This document shows positions 56,191 to 64,000 of a stretch of 64,000 nucleotides of DNA, piece by piece; within the stretch, counting starts at the first letter, position 1, and each line of letters begins with the position of its first letter. This DNA comes from Salarias fasciatus (Eukaryota > Chordata > Actinopteri > Blenniiformes > Blenniidae): positions 22,362,431 to 22,426,430 of the forward strand of contig NC_043754.1 in the NCBI RefSeq assembly GCF_902148845.1. The letters are read 5' to 3'. The position numbers and the translations under genes are program-made. The notes beneath the pieces are model-generated. The model was not told where the DNA came from. It ran no database searches and worked only from the letters and a program-made list of their open reading frames with translations.

Positions 56191-56384
56191 CCGCAGCATG
56201 GCGTCTGTGCAAACCAACTTTCCTCTCTAAACACACTTCCTCACGACAAATAGGGAACGTCTGATAAACAGAAACAGAACATTGTCAAACTTGATGAGCT
56301 GCGAGCTGACAGGAGACTAAAGCATACTGTAATGTTATTTCAGAGTGGATTTGCTTGTGGAATGTTCAAGAAAAAATTCTCATC

Positions 56385-56515
56385 TGCCCATTATGCTTAT
56401 TCACTGTTTTTACTTTTACCGACCAATGTAACATCTTGAAGCCCTCTGAGGCAACTGTTGTTGTGATACTGGGCTATACAAAAATAAATTGAAATTGAAT
56501 TGAAATTGAATTAAT
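56385..56515 (+). mobile_element. 3' tail of a LINE (L2/CR1-type)
   Basis: The run CTTGAAGCCCTCTGAGGCAA, then TGTTGTGATACTGGGCTATAC and AAATAAATTGAAATTGAATT, is the characteristic 3' end of common fish LINEs, ending in a (TTGAAA)n-type short repeat. Only the tail is present. Confidence 0.6.
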
Positions 56516-56618
56516 TCTACTGATTCATGAGTTGAACTCACTTTATGTTGTCATTTGTGTTTCTGTTCTAAGGTTGGTTTAGGGTCACTTTGCAGTGGCT
56601 TCATGTGTTTTGTCTGAT

Positions 56619-56991
56619 GCCCCTTTCACACTGATGTACCGAGTCCGGCGAGGTTTGCGGGTCGCAGTGGAACCAGGTTTATGAAAAGCGATAACCCCTT
56701 TCGCCAGAAGGTAAACTGGCTAGTATGTGGCTTTACAAAACGATGTGAAATCAAGAGGCCACGGTCCAAATATTTCTGGGGTTATATGTGATCCATCAGC
56801 CCAGTGCCTGCAACAATGCGAGATGTAAACGAGACACGCCATGTACCGGCCATTTGAGCTATCTATGACAGTACGTAGTCCTGTGAAAGGGGGACTGCTT
56901 CTCCGACAGCTTTTACCATCGTGTACTGCAGTCTGCTGCAGCGGGAATCTGCAGACCTCGGCGGACTCAGTACGTCAGTGTGAAAGGGGGC
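56619..56991. mobile_element. MITE with 30-bp terminal inverted repeats
   Basis: The left end GCCCCTTTCACACTGATGTA-CCGAGTCCG and the right end CGGACTCAGTACGTCAGTGT-GAAAGGGGGC are imperfect reverse complements. Its length of about 373 bp and lack of coding content fit a non-autonomous DNA transposon. A clean target duplication is not visible; TGA occurs near both ends. Confidence 0.6.
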
Positions 56992-57196
56992 TGAAGTTGG
57001 CTGCACTTCTGAAGTCGATTAACGCTTCTCGGGTCAATCTCTGTGATTTTGCACGTTTGAAGGAAATTTGTGCTTCTTTGAAATGGTTTGGTGTCTCCAA
57101 AGTCGTTTTGTGTTCCTGAAAATCTAACTTTGAAGTGGTTTCACGTGTCTCAAAAGTTGTTTTGTCTCTCAGAAGTCGATTCTGTGCATCTCTTAA

Positions 57197-57653
57197 AGCA
57201 GAACTATGCAACATTTTTACCTCAATAAATGTTTGTCAGAATCCCTGTGGGGGTAAACAAAGACTTGGCACGGTGATTCACCGGTCCCTCCACTCCCCCC
57301 GGGGTCTGTGTCCTGAAAACAGCGCTTGCAATTTCAGGGGAGCGGACCCAACTACATCTCACGAGAACAAACCTGCTTTACGGCACTCATACGGGAGTAC
57401 AAGAAGAAAAGCACGTAAAACCCTTGCTAGTGTTAGCAACGCCACCTTTAGGTGCTCACGGATGGCAGAACCAAAAAGACAGAAAAAGCCTTTGTCTGAC
57501 GAGCGGAAAAAAAATAAAACGGGAGTGGGACGCTCTCTGCACGTGGGGGCGGGGGTGGGGGAGGAGGGGGTGATGCGGAGAACGTTTACGACAGTGAGCT
57601 TTCACAGGAGACCAGTAGGGGGAGCACTAAAGCAAATCTTGCATAGTTCTCCT
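57197..57653. mobile_element. TTAA-flanked (piggyBac-like) MITE, second family
   Basis: The ends are AGCAGAACTATGCAA and the reverse complement of AGGAGAACTATGCAA, flanked by TTAA at 57193-57196 and 57654-57657. It is unrelated in sequence to the TTAA element at 4363 but has the same target type. The 457-bp interior has no transposase. Confidence 0.65.
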
Positions 57654-57661
57654 TTAAAGGG

Positions 57662-58245
57662 ATACTTCAACATTTTGGCAAATTGGCCCATTTAGCGCAA
57701 TTCCTTAGTCGTTTCGAACAGCATACTTACTTTTTTTGTGAGGGCGAGCTGTTGTTTATTCAGAGGTGAGTCGGGGAAGGTTTTCGGGACCCACACAATG
57801 GAAGTGGATGGTATTTTTGCTTCCCCTCATCAAACTCATCAAATACAAAATCCAACAACCCCAAAACACTTTGGTGGACACGTTATAATCCGCACATTCA
57901 CTACGCTGTGGAACACCAACAGATAATACTGTAGCGTTACGACACTGAAGCAAATACTGGGAACTACTTTTTCTTTTGAAATCACAACACCCAGACGCCA
58001 TGTTTAGTAAGTAGTTCCGTCTTAGCAATCTTCGCATAAACAACTCAATCTCGTAATTTTGCATTAATATTTCACAGCGTAGTGAATGTGTGGATTATAA
58101 CGTGTCCAACAATGTGTTTTGGGGTTGTTGGATTGTGTATTTGATGAGTTTGACGAGGGGAACCAAAAATACCATCCACTTCCATTGTGTCCGCTGCGAA
58201 GCCCTCCTCGACTCACCTCTGAATAAACAGCTCGCCCTCACAAAA
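57662..58245. mobile_element. Palindromic MITE with ~165-bp arms
   Basis: 57738-57910 and 58070-58241 are inverted copies at roughly 90% identity, both containing CACAATGGAAGTGGATGGTA and ACACGTTATAATCC in opposite orientation, separated by about 160 bp. The left end may extend to 57662 (GGATACTTCAACATTTTGGC), but the matching right end is missing, so the element is probably truncated on the right. Confidence 0.6.
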
Positions 58246-58632
58246 AAGTTTGACTCTTTGACTCACTTTTACAACCTGTGAACTGTACCAACACGGTCCG
58301 TCTCATAATCAGTTTGCATCCTTGTGCAGATGTTTTGACTCTGTTGGTTCCTCGCTGTGAATCTATAGTTACGTGGCACATAATGTAGGTTGTTAAAAAT
58401 CTTTCGTTGCTTGATTTAGCTTTTTTTTTTTGGTGTCTTTTTGGGAACTGTAAGATGGTTTCGAGTCAGATTTAGATTTCTGGCAAACTCAACGACGGTC
58501 AATAAATCATGGAAACAAACAATTTTTACCAAAAATAATTAAATTAATCTGCCATCTCAACCATTCATCACCTGAAAAAAAGCCAATGCAGCAGAATCAT
58601 CCATAAAGGTGGGATAAAACATGATTGATCGT
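58246..58632. other. Spacer downstream of ncbp3
   Basis: No exon or clear repeat is seen in this stretch. Confidence 0.4.
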
Positions 58633-58638
58633 TTTATT
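58633..58638 (-). terminator. ncbp3: Possible ncbp3 poly(A) signal
   Basis: AATAAA on the minus strand (TTTATT on the plus strand), about 925 bases past the ncbp3 stop. It would make 58615-59563 the 3' UTR; this part has homopolymer runs and no other gene. Confidence 0.4.
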
Positions 58639-59563
58639 CTCCACGTGTACTCTGGTGCTGGGACAACAGTTGCTGTGGACCCCAAGAGTTTGTTTACAAA
58701 ACACAGAAGACAGAAAGAAATCATGGAACCAGAAACAGTTCATGTCCAAACAGACTGATGCACAATAACACGATTAAAAAAAAAAAAAAACAGCCTCCAT
58801 TTCCATCTCGTCTGTCCTCATGATTCGGTGACGTTTCACCAAAGAAAGTCCCAGACGCTCCCTCTGTTCACCACACACCACAAACAGTTGAAAGTACACA
58901 ATTGTTGACAAAAAACTGACTGAAGAGAGACACTGAACCCACAACATCTGGCATTGCCCTCCTCTCTAAGGTCATTTCATGTGTCTCTGAAGTTGATTTC
59001 TGTGCCTCTTGATATTTTTTTTTCTTTGGGGCTGGGTTTTTTTTTGTGTGCGTTTGTCCTTTGAGGTCATTTTTTGTGAGTGTTTTTTTTTTCTGACACC
59101 CAAACAGTCAGCTGACGCTGGACGACCATACGGCGTGTATGAGCGCCACCGTCGTGGACTGCGAGCAGTTTGAGGGAGAGCACACAAAGCTCTGACGACA
59201 GACACGGGAATGTGGATGAACACGACGGCAGCTGGATGTGACGGGGTGAACGGTTCCGCTGAGCGCGGCCGGGATGGATCCGGAGAGGACGAGGCCCCGG
59301 GCACAAAAAGTAGTCTATGTGGCCCCGACTATCGATACCAGACCGGGAAAAAACAGTGGAATGAACAGCTGAACACCGGGACGTCTTTACCAAGGTCTGC
59401 AAGTCAACGGAGCCTGAAAATAAAGGTCCCAAACGGCCATGTAACAGTCAGCTCAGAGGCCCCGGGGCCCCTTCACCCATGACTCTGCGGGGTCTGAGAG
59501 GCCCACAGTCTGTTCCGAGCGCTGCGTCGGCCCAGTCCGAGGCTGGCAGGAGCGTCCTCCCTC

Positions 59564-61228
59564 TCAGGCGTCCGACTCGTCGCTGCTGTCGCGGCTGATC
59601 TCGATCTGCAGCGACGGCAGGTTGTCCAGCCGGCTCTTCTTCATCTTGTGGGACATGCGCTCCTGTTTCTGTTTGATCATGGCACCCCACATCCTCTGGA
59701 GCGTGGAGTCGTCCTCCTCCTCCACCTCCTCCGCCTCCTGCTCCTTGGCGTCCGGCCCGTCTTCTCGTCTCCTCCTGCTGCTGCTGCTGTCATTTCTCCC
59801 CGACGGCACAGCGGAGGACGAGGATGAGGAGGAAGAGGAGAAGAGCCCCGCCGAGTGGCCGCTCGATCTGTGGTTGTGACGCCCGGCGCCGACATCGCCG
59901 TCGTCGCCCCCAGAGCCGAGACGGCTCCACAGCCCGCCTGCAGACCAGAGGGAGGTGTTAGAGATCATGTGATCTCAGAGAGGAATTGAACCCGGCGTCC
60001 AAACTGCACCTGTCTTTCTGTCTTTGGATGAGGGCCCTCTGCTGTCCTGACTGGCCACGCCCAGTCTGCGGTGCACATCTCTGATTGGCTCTCTGGATGG
60101 AGGCGTGCTCCTCGGGGACACGGGGGAGGGGGACCGCCGTCTGTCCGGAGAGTAACGCCTCTTCCCGAGCCTCTGCCGGATGTCTGCGGACAGCAGCGGG
60201 GAGTCAGAGGAGCAGAGAGCGAATCCCTCCACCGCAGCAGAGCCTCTCCGCTCACCTGTCTTACCACCACTGGCCACCGGGGGAGGCTGTCTGTGTTGAG
60301 ACGACACACCCTGCCTCTTCTCCTCCAGCAGCTGCCTCACGTCCGTCACCTTGGTGGGCGAAGACGGTTTGGTGCGACTCTGAGACCCCGACACTCCGAT
60401 CCTGTTCCTGATGGAAGACACAGAGCCTTGAATAAACACACCACAGGACAGGTGAGGACAGGTGAGGACAGGTGAGGACAGGTGAGGACAGGTGAGGACA
60501 GGTGAGGACAGGCGGTGTAGCTCCACAAACGAGGCTCTCTGACCGGATGGTGTTCAGGTGCGTGTCCAGCTCGTCGGCGTACATGGTCATCTTCTTGCTC
60601 TTCTTGGGAGACGGCGTGGAGATCATCTTCAGCTCCAGGTCGTAGTCCATCTCATCCGACTCGGACCACGGCGACGGCGAGCGGTCCGCGTGACTGCGAA
60701 GCCCCGCCCCCATGGAGCGCGAGCCGCCGCCCCGCTCGCCCCTGTCCTTGTACTCCACGACCCGGTCATCGGAGTCCATGTCCTCGTCGCCACTGGCGTC
60801 TTCGTCCTCCTCCTCTTCCTCCTCCTTGATGGGCTCCTCGGGCAGGTTGACCAGGTCAGCTGAGGACGGAGAGGCGGACGGATCAGAGCTCGGGTTTCAT
60901 CTCCCGGGGCGTCTGTGCGTTCGAGTGTTTACCAGAGTGTCGGTGTGTGTACGGCGGAGTGTGTCCCATGCTGTCTCCAATCAGGGGCTTCTTGCTTTTG
61001 AGGACGTCTCGCTGGATCCGGCGGGTGTGATACCGCCTCTTCCTGGAGAAAGGGGAACACGGAGCAGCAGTGAGAGGCTCCAGCCGCTCATGGGAAGCTG
61101 TGGCTCTGAGCTGCAGCTCGAGTCTCACCAGGAGTTGCTGAGGATCCCCTTCATGCCTCCGTAGTTGGGGTTTCCATACTTCATGTAGTATCGGCTGCGA
61201 CGAGCTGCGCCCAGCTCCTTCTTGTCAT
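59564..61228 (-). CDS. ncbp3: Nuclear cap-binding protein subunit 3, C-terminal half
   Basis: NCBP3 joins NCBP1 in an alternative nuclear cap-binding complex that aids mRNA export. Six minus-strand exons are visible, all in phase: 61129-61228, 60933-61042, 60544-60859, 60256-60407, 60010-60183, 59564-59937. Matches to human NCBP3 are RSRYYMKYGNPNYGGMKGIL-SNSWKRRYHTRRIQRDV, LVNLPEEPIKEEEEEED, SDEMDYDLELKMISTPSPKK, KMTMYADEL, DIRQRLGKR, DVHRRLGV, LWSRLG, and the end KKSRLDNLPSLQIEISRDSS. The middle is low-complexity and rich in Ser, Arg and acidic residues, as in the family. The RNA-recognition domain and the start lie upstream, beyond 61228; I find no further exon before the window ends, where a LINE occupies much of the intron. 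Confidence 0.93.
60451..60510. repeat. 10-bp minisatellite (GGTGAGGACA)x6
   Basis: Six perfect 10-bp units in an ncbp3 intron. On the plus strand each junction reads CAGGTGAGG, a perfect splice-donor consensus, but ncbp3 is on the other strand. Confidence 0.85.
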
Positions 61229-61635
61229 CTGCAGACACAGCATCAGCGTTTAAGACAGCGAGTCAACTCATCGTCAACATGTCAAGAGTCCGCGCGGATT
61301 ACCAGAAATGATCCATTAGCCACTTTGTAGTTCGTTTGGTTCACACCCACTTTTTACACGAAGGACCAACCACCACAACGACTGACAGCGTCACATTTAA
61401 ACAACAGCTAGAGCGCGCGTTAACACCAGGAATTTAATGTTTCCCTGACTACTAGGGACATAATCACCAGCAGAATGATAAATCACGGTAAAATTTCCGA
61501 TGGTTAATATTACCACTCCAAATGTCAATTTTCAAAACTGTGTTTGATTATCTCACGCTGATTAATTTGTGGTGATACTGCAGGTCATGACGTTTGGCTC
61601 CTGAAAACATGGCAGGTCGTACTAATGCAAACTTC
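61229..61635. other. ncbp3 intron, part 1
   Basis: Unique-looking AT-rich sequence with no coding content. It is the start, in gene sense the end, of the ncbp3 intron that runs off the window. Confidence 0.4.
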
Positions 61636-63040
61636 AAACTCAAACTTCAAACTTTATTTATTTGTATAGCACTTTTCATGATAATAAAAGCAACACAAAG
61701 TGCTTAACAGTAAAAAAAAAAAAAAAAACAAAAGCTGCACCATCAATAAGTGTACACCACACGCACACGCACACACACACAAACACATACACACACCCAA
61801 TTTATGCCCATAGCAAGGCAGAGGAGACATGGCATGGCACTAAGCATCATGGGAAAACACTACCAGTGGGGCCGTTCACACCAGGAGAAGGCGAAGGTCA
61901 TTAGTACTGGGGCACCAGCGCTCAACCCCCGACCCTGTTAGACCAACGGGATCCCGCACACCAAGGTGTGGAGCCCCCAGGCCAGCCAGGACCAGAGGAC
62001 CAGAGCGCAGCGACCCCAGCAGAGGACCGGGACCAACTCCCGGTGTGAAGGACCCCCCTGAGGAAACACTGGAGTTAAACAGATGTTAAAAAGACATGAT
62101 ACAAAGCTAATAAAAAAAATAAAAAATAAATAAAAAGTAAGATAAGATTATAAAATAGAAAATAAAATAAATTAAAAGTACATAGTAAAAATAGAATGAA
62201 TAAATAGGATAAGTATATTAAAAATTAAAATGACCAGAAATAAAAATGATGGAGATAAGAGGTATAAAAGGTCAATTAAAAGCCAGATTAAAAAGGTGTG
62301 TTTTCAACCTCCCTTTAAAAATATCAACAGTCTCTGCGGTCCTGAGGTTCTCCGGCAGGCTGTTCCACAGGCGGGGGCCATAGTGGCTAAAAGCCGCCTC
62401 ACCATGGGTTTTGGTTCAAGCTTTAGGAACACACAATAAGGCGCTGCCAGAGGACCTCAGGGCCCGCGAGGGTCGATAGGGTAAAAACAGATCAGCTAGA
62501 TAAGAAGGCGCAAGGCCATTAAGACATTTAAAAACTAATAAGAGAACCTTAAAATCGATCCTGAAGCGGACAGGGAGCCAATGCAGCGACTGTAAAACCG
62601 GTGTAATGGGGGCCCGCCCCCTGGTCCTCGTCAGCACGCGAGCGGCTGAGTTTTGTAATAGCTGTAGGTTTGAAATGTTCTTTTTGGGAAGACCAGAGAG
62701 CAAGGCATTACAATAATCTAATCTACAGGAGATAAAAGCATGCATTAGCACCTCTGTACTGGCCTGAGAGAGAAACGGGCGGACTCTGGCTATATTCTTA
62801 AGATGATAAAATCCAATCTTAGTTATGTTTTTAATGTGTGGAATAAAACTTAGCTCAGAGTCAAAAATCACGCCCAGGTTCTTAACTGATTGTTCTGGTT
62901 TAAAATCTGATAATTTAGGTAAAATTTTCTCTCTCTGACCTTCGGGACCGATAACTAAAACCTCAGTCTTGTCCTGGTTGAGCTGTAGGAAATTCACTGC
63001 CATCCATGACTTGATGTCTGAAATACAGTTAAAAAGGGTT
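61636..63040 (-). mobile_element. 5'-truncated L2/CR1-type LINE
   Basis: On the minus strand a frame of about 195 codons (63003-62416) carries MAVNFLQLNQDKTEVLVIGP, SVKNLGVIFDSELSF, FISCRLDYCNALLSGLPKK and LHWLPVRFRIDFKVLLLVFK, the C-terminal part of the reverse-transcriptase protein of L2/CR1-group LINEs abundant in fish. It is followed by about 780 bp of 3' sequence ending in the typical tail (in plus sense: ACTTTATTTATTTGTATAGC-ACTTTTCATG). The 5' portion is missing. The frame is open, so the insertion is fairly young. It lies in the ncbp3 intron. Confidence 0.75.
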
Positions 63041-63692
63041 TCTATTGGCAGTCAGAGCTCCACAGTGGCAGAGCAGTTCGAATGGATTTTGGAGGGTAAT
63101 AAGACGAAATAATGTCACTGTAATGCAGACCAATAAATCTCTGTCCAACTCTCAAAACAGTCCTGCTGATCACACTGCAGTTGTTACTTTGACTAAAAAA
63201 GACTTCATCAATTGTAAGGATACAATTAATAATGGTCAATAACTTCACGGTAATGTTCTGTCAACTGATGAAACTGTCCGAGCATCAAGAGTCCTGCTGA
63301 TCATGAAAAAACAAACTTGGTGACATGACTTCAGTGTGTTTCGGAGTACATTTTAGCAATACTGCAATGATAATGATCATGTTGGTCACAATAATGAAAT
63401 TTCAATATCGTTACATCTCTGACTACAGAACTCTATGACATAGGCAGCTTCGTGTTTCCATGACAACAGAACCTGACATGAGAAATGTCATTTAGAACCC
63501 GGTGACATCAGGAGCCCCATTCTTGCAGACGGAGTCGCGTCATAGGTCATGTGACCGCCCATAGCAACCGTTCACCATTTTGCTCAAAGGGGAAAAACAG
63601 CCTCACGCAGTTCATTGTGGCTTGTGCGTTGCGGTTTTAGGTGTTATTGTAGTGTAGTTTATTCAGTGCGTGGAAGGTCTTGTCGGCTATAG
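63041..63692. other. Right-hand spacer
   Basis: No supported feature apart from a possible promoter-like stretch from 63520 on (GTCATGTGACC, CCATTTTG) just before the frame at 63693. Confidence 0.35.
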
Positions 63693-63810
63693 ATGGTCCA
63701 CACATACGACAACGAGCTTTCTGGGGATAGTTTGGCCCGATATAGGACAAGATTGGACATCGTGGGTGTTAAAGTGTGCCCCTTCAGACTCCCTGCTGAC
63801 GAGTATGACG
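63693..63810 (+). other. Unassigned first-exon candidate
   Basis: ATG at 63693 opens MVHTYDNELSGDSLARYRTR-LDIVGVKVCPFRLPADEYD and runs to a good donor, G|GTATGTGGG at 63811. The composition is protein-like (balanced residues, no low complexity). I recall vaguely similar starts (RYxxKLxxxxG...PxRLP) in transposon-derived nuclease proteins of fish, but I cannot place it. It may be the first exon of an element-borne gene inside the ncbp3 intron or of a gene continuing past the window. Confidence 0.3.
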
Positions 63811-64000
63811 GTATGTGGGAATTTTTTTAGCAATTCATCTGTGAAGCGGCACTGTCTGAACAGCCCTGCCTGCTCCGCCTGTGTGTGTATAATTACCTCG
63901 TGCAACAAAGTAGTATCATAGCATTGTGTACAAAGCGCCGGTCAATTTACGTTCACGCGGAATTGTGCTAAAAAAAACAGTGAACACCGGACATTTTCCT

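Overview
This 64-kb window is vertebrate nuclear DNA, almost certainly from a teleost fish. The genes are split into many short exons with canonical GT/AG borders. Their proteins match vertebrate families residue for residue over long stretches. The spacers and introns are full of (CA/TG)n arrays, small inverted-repeat DNA transposons and LINE fragments of the kinds usual in fish. No tool was run: all gene calls come from reading translated exons, checking that exon phases add up, and comparing with family sequences from memory.

Layout: 1-6900 is a gene-free stretch with several non-autonomous DNA transposons (hAT-like, Harbinger-like and TTAA-flanked). 6908-14559 (+) is stim1, the ER calcium sensor, lacking only its signal-peptide exon. 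15910-23482 (+) is rcsd1 (CapZIP), an actin-capping-protein partner. 26378-32012 (+) is a guanylate-cyclase-activating protein (GCAP) of photoreceptors. 35814-40471 (-) is alg8, an ER glucosyltransferase of N-glycosylation. 42772-44744 (+) is ccdc90b, an inner-mitochondrial-membrane coiled-coil protein. 45607-55772 (-) is pcf11, a pre-mRNA 3'-end-processing factor. 59564-61228 (-) is the 3' half of ncbp3, an RNA cap-binding protein; its 5' exons lie beyond the window. alg8 and ccdc90b are divergent, and ccdc90b and pcf11 converge tail to tail. From memory, the latter orientation matches human 11q14.1. The genes do not form one pathway; this is an ordinary conserved vertebrate neighbourhood.

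The most useful observations are these. stim1 carries, in correct phase, both an exon-11 extension positioned like the muscle isoform STIM1L and an 87-bp cassette exon positioned like STIM1A/STIM1-beta, while its C-terminus lacks the microtubule-tip TxIP motif. Two otherwise intact genes each have an exon one base too long (rcsd1 exon 5 in a C8 run, alg8 exon 3), which points to sequence errors or real lesions. A 1.09-kb near-perfect hairpin sits in the alg8-ccdc90b divergent intergenic region. CA/TG arrays lie within about 15 nt of four alg8 splice sites. pcf11 intron 1 has a very weak splice donor followed by poly(A) signals, fitting the reported autoregulation of this gene. I found no convincing new biological system.
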